The notes beneath the pieces are model-generated. The model saw nothing but the letters and a program-made list of their open reading frames with translations. It did no database searches and was not told the DNA's origin. A stretch of DNA of 64,000 nucleotides from positions 55,380,393 through 55,444,392 of the forward strand of contig CM043942.1 in assembly GCA_014529385.2 (NCBI GenBank). The letters run 5' to 3'. Positions 42,400-52,729 of the stretch are shown here, piece after piece. The DNA comes from Adiantum capillus-veneris (Eukaryota > Streptophyta > Polypodiopsida > Polypodiales > Pteridaceae). The translations under genes were made by a program, and so were the position numbers. Position 1 is the first letter of the stretch, and the number at the start of each line of letters is the position of its first letter.

Positions 42400-44063
42400 G
42401 TGAGGCCAGTGGCTACACCGCTGCTAGAAGGAAGTGATGGGATGATCAAAGAGGCTTCTCAACAACCTATACTCAGAAATCTGAAGAACATAGGGCATAA
42501 GTTTACTAAGGAGACACTGCAGCAGCTGAAGGGTGGAGAAGACGGTTTCCTCAATGAAGAGGAGATCCAATGTTTTCAAGGTATACTCGAAAAACATGGT
42601 AAAGCTTTTGCTTTTGATCCAAGTGAGATAGGGTGTGTGGATCCGAGTGTTGTTTCACCAATGGTTATTTTCACTGTTCCACACATGCCATGGAGCTTGC
42701 GTCCTATTCCAGTTCCTAAAGCTCGCTTGCCAAAGCTCATCAATTTGCTTAATGAAAAGATCCAAATGGGAGTTTTGGAGCCGTCATGTGCTCCGTATTC
42801 TAATCGATGGTTTACTGTTCTGAAGAAAAATGGTACATTAAGATTCATTTAGGATATGTAACCAGTTAACAAAGTAACAATCCGCAATGTGGGTACTGGC
42901 CTAATTGTGGATGAATTTGCTGAGGCCTTTGCAGGTAGATCTATTAACTCCATGGGCGATCTTTATTCAGGATATGATCAATTCCAATTAGCTTTGGAGA
43001 CCAGGGATCTTACTACAATGCGTACTCCTCTTGGTTTGGTAAGGATGTGCACTCTGCCACAAGGTGCTACTAATTCAGTAGCTCATATGATGAACGGCAT
43101 GAATAAGGTATTAAGGGACTTTATCCCACATGTTACCATGCCTTTCATTGATGATCTACCAATTAAGGGCTGTGAAGAAGGCTCAAAAGATGAAGAAAAA
43201 GACCAGAGGGGGTGTAGACAGTTTGTTGCTCAACATATTGTTGACTGTGATGCTATATTATCAAGGCTTGAAGAAGTTAACTTAACACTTTTAGGTCAAA
43301 AATCGACTTTTGGAGCTAAGGAGGTCTTAATTGTGGGACATATGTGCAGTTCTGAAGGAAGAAGGCCAAGTCCAACAAAAGTTGAAGCAATCCAAAAGAT
43401 AAAGGATACATGTTCTTCAGTTACTGAGGTTCGTCGATTCTTAGGCGCATGTGTGTTCTATCGTATTTGGCTGCCACACTTTGCCCATGTTGCAGAGGTG
43501 ATGTATCAATTGCTACGGAAGGTAAGAGGTTTGTTTGGGAATAAGTTCACACACAAGCTATTAATAAATTAAAGAAGATGCTTCTTGAGGCTCCGACCTT
43601 GAGGAAAGCTGATTATAAATGTGACAGGCCAGTTATTTTAACAGTTGACACTAGCCCGACAGGTATTGGATGGGCTATAGGTCAGGATGATGCTGAAGGA
43701 CACATGTATGCAGTGAGATTTGGAGCCAAGGTGCTCAATGCTCGTCAATGAGAATATCCGCAGGTTAAGAGGGAACTTTAGGGTGTTGCTACTGCTCTAA
43801 GGACCGATAAAGAATACTTTACTAGAGCTTCCGTTGTGGTAGAGACAAAGTGCTTGCCACTGAGATAGGGATGATTGCAAATTGCTCTACTCCGGACATT
43901 TCCATGCTACGATGGATAGCGTATATCAAGTCTCTTAACCATGAATTTTGTCATATTGCAAGTAGAGATAACCCTATTGCAGATATGTTATCAAGATCCA
44001 GGTTTGAAGATGAAGAAGAGATGATGACCACGAGTGATGATGTTGGCTTGAAGTTCTACACGT
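42400..44063 (+). pseudogene. Reverse transcriptase and RNase H of gypsy element 1
   Basis: The RT shows KARLPKLINLLNEKI, APYSNRWFTVLKKNGTLRFI followed by TAG and TAA-type breaks (42850-42862), then DLYSGYDQFQLAL, TPLGLVRMCTLPQGATNSVAHM, and the catalytic FIDD in MPFIDDLPIKG with both aspartates kept. The connection (GHMCSSEGRRPSPTKVEAI) leads into RNase H (VILTVDTSPTGIGWAIGQ), with stops near 43750 and 43783. RNase H ends in the H-x-A-S-R-D-N-P-I-A-D motif near 43960. The frame then meets element 2 at 44064 and resumes at 50025. Confidence 0.88.
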
Positions 44064-44936
44064 TGTTGGGCGCATTTCTGACACCCCGTTTTTTGTAAAT
44101 GTGTACATATGGACATGACGCCCGATGTCAAAAGGGCGTGTGGGATTTCTTTTTGTGGGGTTTTTAGCTTGCTTTAGCAAGCACATGTACATGCACTGCA
44201 AGTCGCTAGTCTAGTGACAGCTGTCGGGCTACTGTAAGTGTGTGTGAGTGAGTTTTTTGAAGTGAGCCTTGTATATAACTAAAACTCATGTACAAACTTA
44301 AAAAAAGTTCATCCAAACATCAGAAATTTTCAGGTTTTAGCTCGTTGTGTCTCCTTGGTGCTCTTGGATGCAGTTTTTTGCCCCGACTAGCCTTCTCTAC
44401 GTGTAGTCGTGTTGGGACAGCTTTCTGTTCGCGTCAATTTTGCTCATGGAGGCATATGGAATCAATTTTGGTTATCTTCAGCTTTCTTGCAAGTCATTTT
44501 TCAATATTTTTTTCAAGCTTTAAAGTGCCCCAATTGGAGTTGTTCTCTTCAGGTTACGACTAGTTCTTTGCAGGGTTATGGCTATGGCAGCCTAGTGGCA
44601 AATTGTGTGTAGACAAATTCAGAGGGAATGTATCTACGAATTGTGGAATTGATGTTGAAGTTATGGGTTTGTGATGTTTGAATGTGAAAGGAGAGGCTCT
44701 CGTCTTCATCTGCATTGGTCGGCGTATGCTGTAAATCCGTGCTTTGACAGGGTTTTGCTCCTATGTGACATAGTCTCTTGGGTGGGCGACGGCTAGTAAA
44801 TTCCCAAGGGTCTACTCCTATTGGACTGGTGGTGTTTCAAAAATATTTTGCAAAGATTTTGGTGTCTTGTAGTTCTCTTTCAATGCTCTTGGGTGACATC
44901 ACTATAGAGGTGTTTCAGTTTGCTTGTTTCCCAACA
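44064..44936 (+). repeat. 5' LTR of element 2
   Basis: 873 bases. It carries about 41 bases near 44715-44755 that are absent from the 3' LTR. Scattered substitutions separate the two copies. Confidence 0.9.
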
Positions 44937-45000
44937 GTGTTTTGGTGCCCGCCACCGAGGAATCACTTCAAGTTACCTTTAGTTTACAGGTTTTGAAGAC

Positions 45001-46513
45001 ATGGCATTTAATTTTCCAGAGTTTAGTGGGAAATCAAATGAAAGTTCCAAAGCTTTCATTGAGAGAATGGAGTTTGCTTGCCTTCTTGCTGACAAGCAAG
45101 ACCCAGCGTTGGTGCTGCGAATCTTCTATTTCTGTTTGAAGGGAGATGCTAGGGAATGGTTGGAAGGCTACGAAAAGGAGCTACAATCAGCCCAACCTCC
45201 TCAAGTTATGACTTATGAAATGGTAAGGCATGCTTTTCTTACACACTTTCAAGAGGTGGAAGACCCACAAAAGGTATGGCAGTCTATTCAAGGCCTAGTA
45301 CAAGGTGAAGGCCAAAGGTGAAGGCCAAACCATAGAAGACTTTGTCAAGGCATTCAATGCATTATGGACAAAGTGGTGTACATCTTTGGGGGCTGAAATT
45401 CCTCCAACCATGTTGAAGAAGGACAGGTTTCTTGCAAGTTTGAGGAGTAACCTACGCTTGAAGGTAGAGCTCAAGCAGCCAAGGACCTTTGAGGAGGTAG
45501 TTGAAATTGCAAAGAATAAAGAGTGGAAAGCAGAGCGTATTCATCAACTTGGAATCAATGTCGAGCCAAAGCTTGAAGTGAAAGCGGTAGAGCAACCAAG
45601 GGTCCTCATTAGGGAGCCAGGTTATGATCAACAAGCTTCTCATGATGTGAATGCCTTTCACAAGGAGATGCAAGAGGTTGTAGGTCTTATGAAGAATCTT
45701 AGTGTGCATATGATGGGAGGTGGAAGAGGTCAAAGCTATGGATATGGACGTGGTTATGGAAGCAATGAGGGTTATACAGGTGGTAGAGGAAGAGGCATGG
45801 CTGGAAGAGGGGATATGTTACAATGTTACAATTGTGGTGAATGGGGTCATAAAAGCCCTCAATGTGACAAGCCAAAGAGAATGGGTGGTGACATGTTTCC
45901 TCTTCCTCCACAAATTCCTTCTCGAGCTCAAGATTATGGTATTGAGATTAAAGGGGAAGCAGGACCAAGTGGATTGACAGCAGAAGAAAAGGGCAAAACA
46001 AAAGTGGTAAGCATAATCCGTTTGGAGAAGAAAGAGGATGATTTGGGAGCTATGGTCATGCCTGTAGGTAAGAGGGTTACAAGAGATCATGAAATGAGTG
46101 ATGCAAGTCCCAGCCATAAAAGAAGGAAACAGGTTGAAAAAGGTACAGGTAAAGAGAAGAAGAAGAGAAAGCCCAAGAAACATTACAATGCATTTGACTT
46201 TCCTTTGGGAGAAGGGCAACCAAATTATAGTTTAAGGGCAGATTTGGTGGGTAGAATGGCTGATGTTACCATTGGGAAACTCATGGAGATGTGTCCCAAG
46301 TTAAAGAGGCAATGGAAGCATGTAGTCAACCCCATGAAGAAGGAGCCTACAAGGGGGTCAGTGAGAGTCCTATCTTTGAATGACCTGATATATGCCCTAC
46401 TATGGATGCATGGCATAAGAGGAAGTGCATTGGAGAGGCTTATATTTATGGAGGTGCACAGGTATGTGTTATTACTCAAGCTTGTGTATCAAAGTTGGGA
46501 CTCAACATGGTGA
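45001..46513 (+). pseudogene. Gag of gypsy element 2
   Basis: The retrotransposon gag core starts MAFNFPEFSGKSNESSKAF and includes CLKGDAREWLEGYE and FLTHFQEVEDP. A perfect 13-base tandem duplication (45304-45316 and 45317-45329) shifts the frame. The second ORF continues QTIEDFVKAFNALWTKW and RFLASLRSNLRLKVELKQP. A Gly/Arg/Tyr-rich stretch and one canonical knuckle, CYNCGEWGHKSPQC, follow at 45823-45864. A basic segment (KKKKRKPKKH) lies near 46160. Without the 13-base duplication the ORF would be continuous. Confidence 0.88.
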
Positions 46514-46814
46514 AGAATTCAGGTTTTCGCATAAGCTTGCCAACCAATCAAGGGTGAGGTGCTTGGGAGTTGTAAAGGACTTGGAGGTGGATGTGTTTGA
46601 TGTTAAAGTGCTGGTCAATTGCCATGTTATGCCCACAGGTATTGGTGCTTTCCGTCTCATCCTTGGAAGACCATGGTTACAGGCAACCAAAGCTATACAG
46701 GATTGGGGACATGGTACCATCACTCTCCACAATAGAAGGGGTGATAAGAAAAGGTTTGACATGGCTAGCAAGAAATCTTTGGATGCTGATTTTGATGAGA
46801 AAAGTGATGAATAA
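46425..46814 (+). pseudogene. Protease of gypsy element 2, catalytic Asp lost
   Basis: The domain is read in two frames. The active-site segment reads YGGAQVCVIT near 46447 where DGGAQVC is expected, so the catalytic aspartate appears changed to tyrosine. The C-terminal motif RLILGRPWLQATKAIQDW is intact at about 46655-46705. It ends at TAA 46812-46814 in an acidic stretch that continues in another frame to 47081. Confidence 0.7.
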
Positions 46815-47081
46815 GAGTCCTCAAGTGAAGAAGAAGACAATGGGGATGATGGCAATGAAGTGGAAGATAGCAGCGATAGTGATCTAGATGTTTCCTCCTT
46901 GTTTCTTGAAGAAGAGCATGATGAGAAACAAAGATTTCTTGGCCTTATGGAGAATGAGGATATCTCTGGTCCTTATGAGCAAATTGAAGAGCTGATGCAA
47001 CCCAACGTTCAACCTAATGTCAAACAAGAGCTGATACAAGGTATGTTGTCTCCCGACTTGACTAGTCATGAGAAGGGTTAG

Positions 47082-47978
47082 TACCTACATATAATACAAC
47101 AATTTCCCCAGTTATTCATCACTTCTTATGAGAAAATTAGAGGCTTTAAGTGAGAGGAAATCCACATTCCAATCAATGAAGGAGCTCAGCCCGTACGCCA
47201 AAAGCTAAGGAGAATGGGGCAGGTACAACTTAATCTTTTAAAGGAAGAGGTAGACAAGCTTCTTGAAGCAGGTTTCATATGTCCTGTGAGCACTGCAGAA
47301 TAGGTGAGTCCTGTTGTTGTCACACCCAAGAAGGATGGAAAGTGGAGGATATGTGTTGATTTTAAGCCTCTAAACGCAGCCATGAAGAGGGATCCATAGC
47401 CTCTTCCTTTCATAGATGACATACTTGATTCTATTGCAGGGCATGAGAGGTATAGCGTATGTGATGGATTCTCTGGATATTTTCAGCTCACCTTGGCTTT
47501 AGAAGATCGAAAGAAGACCACATTTATCACGCCATGGGGATGCTTTTCTTATTGTGTGCTTCCTTTTGGTCTTATGAATGGTTGTGCGTGGTATCAAAAG
47601 CGCGTCAACAAGGTGTTCTCTCCCTTTCTTGGCAAGTTTGTGAAGGATCTTATTGATGACTTTTGTGTTTATAGCTCTAGAAAGGATCATTGTGCAAAGC
47701 TTGGGATGTCATTGAAGCAATATGATGAAAGTGGAGATCAACTCAACCCAAAGAAGTGTCATCTTGCTCAACCAAGAGTGAAGTTTTTGGGGCATATGAT
47801 CTCAGAGAATGGGATTGAAGCGGATCCTGACAAAGTGAAGGCTTTGGTGCTCCTCCCATCACCTAAAGATACAAAGCAACTTTCTACTTTTATTCAAAAG
47901 GTGAAGTATATGGAAAAGTTCATTCCTTTGTCCTCTCAACTTCTTTATCCTCTACAACAAGTAGCAAGGTTGGATTGA
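47082..47978 (+). pseudogene. Reverse transcriptase of gypsy element 2
   Basis: The RT reads LLKEEVDKLLEAGFICPVS, then a TAG, VSPVVVTPKKDGKWRICVDFKPLN, another stop after KRDP, PLPFIDDILD, YSVCDGFSGYFQLTLALEDRKKTTF, SYCVLPFGLMNGCAWYQ and the catalytic LIDDFCVYS (both Asp present). It then has VKFLGHMISENGIEADPDKVKAL. Stops precede the open part that starts at 47493. Confidence 0.9.
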
Positions 47979-49166
47979 AGAGGTTTTTCAAGGTATCAAA
48001 GAGGTTCTTGGTTCTCTTCCTGCTATGCAAGCTCCTAATTGGGATAAGGATTTTTATGTGAATCCATGAGTAGGTGAGGATGCTATTGGAGCTATGCTTC
48101 TTCAACGAGGTAACAATTCCCACTACATGAAGCCTATCTATTGTGCTAGTAGGGTGAAGCTAGAGGTGGAAAGAGGCTATACTGAGGTGGAGCTCATTAT
48201 GGTAAGCGTGATTTATGCATGTAGAAGGTTTAGGCACTACTTTCTCCCTAAACCATTCACATTCCTCACTAGCTACACTCTTCTACCTCGCCCTACTTTG
48301 TCAAAGAGGCTCATGAAGTGGATTGTGGAGATACAGGAATTCCAATTCTCTTTTCTTGTTGAGGAGAGTACAAGGGCTACATTGGCTGATTTGCTTACCT
48401 ATAAGGAAAGCCCTCTTCTTCTTAAGGAGGATGCAGTGAAGAAGCAACACATGGAAGCTCCTGAATGCAATGGCATGAATGAAAGGTTTAATGGATATCT
48501 CATAAGGATGCTTACAAAGATGACAAGAAACAATGTGAAGACTTGGGATTTAGATCTACCTTGTGCTCTATGGGCTTACAGGACTGCCATCAAATCAGGT
48601 GTACTAGTTTTTCTCCCTTCCATCTAGTTTTTGGCAAAGAGGCTTTACTTCCTATTGAGGTGGAGATACCAGCCTTGAAGATGATGCTAAAGCTTGAATA
48701 AGAGCCCAATGATGCATTCAAGGAAAGACTTTTATATTTGCAATGTGTACAATTGGATAGGGTGTTAGCTTTTGAGCATTATGAGTAGGTCTTGAAGAAG
48801 AATCAAGCAAAGGCAAATGAGAAGGTAAAGGACAAGGACATCAAGAAGGGTGACATGGTGCTTCGTTACAATAGTAAGCTTGATAGAACTTTTCAAAATA
48901 AATTTCAAATCAAGTGGCAAGGTCCTTTCTTGGTCTTAAACGGGTTTCCAAATGGCACATATTAGCTTGCTGACTTGGATCGTACCCCGCATAAAGCACG
49001 TGTGAATGGCTACAGGTTGAAGAAGTATACTGCAAGGTTGATGACTGTGATTGAGGATGAGCCTTCTTTTGAAGAATTTTTTGATCATTTTTCTAATGAT
49101 GAAGATGAAGTGAAGACTTCCTCATGTGGTTTACAGGATCTCTTTTGTGCCGTTGACCATGAATGA
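47979..49166 (+). pseudogene. RNase H and truncated integrase of gypsy element 2
   Basis: RNase H starts after a frameshift (NWDKDFYVNP, a stop, EDAIGAMLLQRG, YTEVELIMVSVIYACRRFRHYF) and ends at ATLADLLTYKESP. Within about 25 residues the sequence jumps to the last part of integrase: CNGMNERFNGYLIRMLTKM, WALWAYRT-like sequence and FGKEALLPIEVEIP. The zinc-binding HHCC region and the first two catalytic Asp are missing. The C-terminal part (KKGDMVLRYNSKLDRTFQNKF, KWQGPFLVL) is present, with stops near 48702, 48787 and 48963. The tail reads to the TGA at 49164-49166. Confidence 0.85.
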
Positions 49167-49193
49167 TCTAGCAGGCTGGTGTGTGGCAAACTA

Positions 49194-50024
49194 TGTTGGG
49201 CGCATTTTTGACACCCCGTTTTTTGTAAATTTGTACATATGGACATGACGCCCGATGTCAAAAGGGCGTGTGGGATTTCTTTTTGTGGGTTTTTTAGCTT
49301 GCTTTAGCAAGCACATGTACATGCATTGCACGTCGCTAGTCTAGTGACGGCTGTCGAGCTACTGTAAGTGCCCGTGAGTGAGTTTTTTGAAGTGAGCATT
49401 GTATATAAGTAAAAATCATGTAAAAACTTTAAAAAAGCTCAGCCAAACATCATAAATTTACAGGTTTTAGCTCGTTGTGTCTCCTTAGTGCTCTTGGATG
49501 CAGTTTTTTGCCCCGACTAGCCTTCTCTACGTGTAGTCGTGTTGGGACAGCTTTCTGTTTGCGTCAATTTTGCTCATGGAGGCATATGGAATCAATTTTG
49601 GTTATCTTCATCTTTCTTTCCAATCATTTTTCAATATTTTTTTGAGCTTTAAAGTGCCCCAATTGGAGTTGTTCTCTTCAGGTTACGACTAGTTCTCTGC
49701 ATGGTTATGGCTATGGCAGCCTAGTGGCAAATTTTGTGTAGATAGATTCGGAGGGCATGTATCTATGAATTGTGGAATTGATGTTGAAGTTATGGGTTTG
49801 TGATGTTTGATTGTGTAAGGAGAGCCTCTCATCTTCAGGGTTTTGCTCCTATGTGACATAGTCTCTTGGGTGGGCGACGGCTAGTAAATTCCCAAGGGTC
49901 TACTCCTATTGGACTGGTGGTGTTTCAAAAAGATTTTGCAAAGCTTTTGGTGTCTTGGAATTCTCTTTCAACGATCTTGGGTGACATCACTATAGAGGTG
50001 TTTCAATTTGCTTGTTTCCCAACA
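49194..50024 (+). repeat. 3' LTR of element 2
   Basis: 831 bases matching 44064-44936 apart from substitutions and a 41-base deletion. It is followed by ACGT, the target duplication. Confidence 0.9.
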
Positions 50025-51542
50025 ACGTTTTCTTATCTACATGCCAACTGTGGTAGTATTTCTCGTGTTTTTGAAGTCTTTTTTGAAGAGTTTTATGATG
50101 GAGAGTGGCTTATGATTGGCCGCTACCTAAGTTCTCTCACTAGACAAGAAGGATGGAGTGATCAAGAATTCAGGAAGATCATGAAAAAGGCCTATTACTA
50201 TTTCTTGAAAGACAGACATTTATGGAAGCAACCGAAGCGCCCAGTAGGGGTACCAGAACGAATTATTTGCGACAAAGCGACCCAACAGCAGATGATTAAA
50301 GAGTTTCATGAAAGTCTATGGGCTGGACACAAAGGAGCCTTGGCAACCTTTTTCAAAATTAAAGACCGATATTGGTGGAAAGGTATGTACAAAGATGTGG
50401 TTGAATTTGTGGAATCATGCTTAATATGTCAATAGTAATCTAATGTGCGACATAGAGATGGGTTGCATCCCACCTATCCACTGGAAATGCACTATAAGTG
50501 GGTGGTGAAACTTATTACGATGCTAGTAGGAGTGTGGTAGATGAGATATATTGTTCTTGCCAGGGAAGATCTTACAAACCAGGTTGAAGGTAGAGCTTAC
50601 AAACCAAGTTGAAGGCAGAGATATATTGTTCTTGCCAGGGAAGATCTTACAAACCAGGTTGAAGGCAGAGATTTGCGTACCAAAGCTACCAGTTCAGTAT
50701 GCAAGTTCTTGCTTAAAGATGTTATCTCTATGTATGGATGTGTTGGCAGAATTACTGCAGATAGAGGAGAGCTAGATGTAGATGAAGCTCGAGAGTTTTT
50801 TGCTCGTATGGGCATTAAACTTGCCCTCACCACAGCATATAATCCAGAAGGTAACGGGAAGAGTGAAAGAGGACATCCGCCTATTGTTAAAGCTTTAGCA
50901 AAGGTGTGTGAAGGACATATTGGTGATTGGCCTGAACTCTTGCCATTTGCTTTGTGGGCTGATCGCACTAGTCACAGTTCAATTACAGGATTTATGCCAT
51001 TCGAAGTAATGTATGGGCAAAAACCCATTATGACTACAGAGGAAGCAGTTACAACTTGGACCATAATGCCATGGGAAGAAGGTATGTTTACTGAAGACTT
51101 GCTTGCTTTACGTATTCGGCAGCTTGAGAGGCGTCAAGAGGATATTGAGCAGGCTAAAGAGAAGCTTAAGGAGGCAAGATTGAAGAACAAGGCAGCATTT
51201 GATGGAAAGCATAGACTACGACCACATGCTATCAAGGAAGGTGACTGGGTACTTGTTTATGACAGTAGCTTGGAGAACCAATACTCTGCTATGCGGAAAA
51301 TGGTGAAAAGGTGGTTTGGACCATATGTGGTGCAACATGTTTTTGATAATGTGACATATCAATTGTGTGAACCAGATGGTACTATGCTAAAAGTGCCTAT
51401 AGTAGGAAAAAGAATCAAGCTGTTCAAGAAGCGAGAAGGCGAGACTGTTCTTGAAGATTCTCATTCAGATCCGCCTCTAGAGGATCATGTTATGTATACA
51501 TCAGATGATATGTCTGATGATGATTTTAATGAATCTGATTAA
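50025..51542 (+). pseudogene. Integrase of gypsy element 1
   Basis: Resumes the element 1 frame after element 2. The zinc-binding part shows HESLWAGHKGALATFFKI and ESCLICQ, an HHCC-like end. A TAG follows at 50434-50436. The core has KWVVKLITM, where the first catalytic Asp position is Lys. A partial duplication of about 75 bases follows (50545-50619 against 50620-50670), breaking the frame. The open part from 50673 has ITADRGELDVDEAREFF (second Asp) and YNPEGNGKSERGH (Glu). The C-terminal part has EGDWVLVYDSS and the GPY/F motif RWFGPYVV. It ends in an acidic tail at TAA 51540-51542. It is inactive. Confidence 0.88.
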
Positions 51543-51575
51543 GTGCAATTGGCATAGACCGGAGGCTGTGCAGGT

Positions 51576-51589
51576 TCAGAGGGGGTGAA
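51576..51589 (+). other. Polypurine tract of element 1
   Basis: CAGAGGGGGTGAA-type purine run immediately before the 3' LTR start at 51590. Confidence 0.7.
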
Positions 51590-52729
51590 TGTCATGCAGC
51601 TCCACTCACATGCAAAGAAAGATGCCAAAAAAATGCACATTAAGTTTGTTTGAAGCTTATATGTTTAATGAACAATGATTAAGGGCTGGTTGCAGGTCGA
51701 GTTCAAAAGGGCCAAAACATGCCTTAATGATGCTAAAAAGTGTTATGCTTGAAGTGAACACGGATGGGTATTGTGCTCTAAAACTTTAGTGCTCGATGTG
51801 CTCTACCGGCATGTCTTTACGGCTCGTCGATTAGAGCTACGATGAAGAAGTTATGGCAGTTTAAAGTTCAAGTCGATTGCAGATCCGTGCCAGATTGGGA
51901 AATAGCAGCTAACGGAATTAAAATGAACTGAATGCATCGGGCTGAAGTGCTCACTTTGTGGAGGACCCATTAGCAACATCGCTAATGGGTGCCTAGCTAA
52001 ATTTAGCAAGAGGGGACATGCATCCATAAAAAGAACATTGGGATTTTTTCACCTCATCATTGGAAGGGCTCCTCCTCCTCCTCCTAAGCTCCATACCCTT
52101 AATCTCTTGATAATCCCGAAGCACCTAATCTCCTCCTCATAAGTGGGGATATTCTTAAGCTTCTCCTTCGAATCTTCAAGCTTGCTTAATCCTCGTAAGC
52201 TTAAACCCCTTCATAAGCCATAATCCAAATCTCTTAAGCTATCAAGAGCGGAGTTAACCCTCAAGCTTAAGTTTTTTTTTTAACCTCTCTTAATCTAATC
52301 TATCACCATAAGCTAAGCCTAATCGAGTTTCTATCTCCTAAACCGAGCCTAATCTTTTAAGCTTTCATTACCCGATTCATAAGCTCTCTTAAGCCGTCTT
52401 AAACCTTCCCTAAGACTCATTAGCCATTTGAAATCTGCTCGAAGCTTATTAACCATTCGAATCGAGGAGCAGAAGGCAAAGTAAGCAGAATTTCATCAAT
52501 TTCTTGTTTAAGCACCTGATTTAAGCCAATTTTTCCTTGTAAGAGCATTTAAGCTTCCATTAGGGATTGATTAATCATGGATTCTGTCGATTAACTGGAA
52601 ATTAGACGGACTACTTGTTTTGAATACTGTTGTCGATAATTGCATCTTCTACACCTTGTTTCCCACACCTCTCACAGCCAAGGGCACAGTGCCTTCCGAG
52701 CTCACCTTTCACACAATTATCCCCCGACA
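51590..52729 (+). repeat. 3' LTR of element 1
   Basis: 1140 bases matching 37090-38253. Substitutions and small indels are frequent, giving an older age than the insert at 9301-17999. Confidence 0.9.

Larger units (their letters stand above)
44064..50024 (+). mobile_element. Ty3/gypsy element 2, nested in element 1
   Basis: LTRs lie at 44064-44936 and 49194-50024, starting TGTTGGGCGCATTT and ending GTTTCCCAACA. The 4-bp duplication ACGT lies at 44060-44063 and 50025-50028. Removing the element with one ACGT restores the element 1 frame (...LKFYT to FSYLHAN...). The coding order is gag, protease, RT, RNase H, then only the tail of integrase. About the first two thirds of integrase are deleted. 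Many stops and frameshifts are present. Confidence 0.9.
37090..52729 (+). mobile_element. Ty3/gypsy element 1, interrupted by element 2 and a TIR element
   Basis: LTRs lie at 37090-38253 and 51590-52729, starting TGTC(G/A)TGCAGCTCCACTCA and ending CCTCGACA/CCCCGACA. The flanks GCGC (37086-37089) and GCAC (52730-52733) are a 4-bp duplication with one change, and removing the element restores the frame of the minus-strand ORF it interrupts. The order gag, protease, RT, RNase H, integrase is that of Ty3/gypsy. Element 2 (44064-50024) and a TTAA-flanked element (39214-40555) sit inside. The LTRs differ at many positions and all ORFs carry stops, so it is older than the insert at 9301. Without the inserts it is about 8.3 kb. 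Confidence 0.9.
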
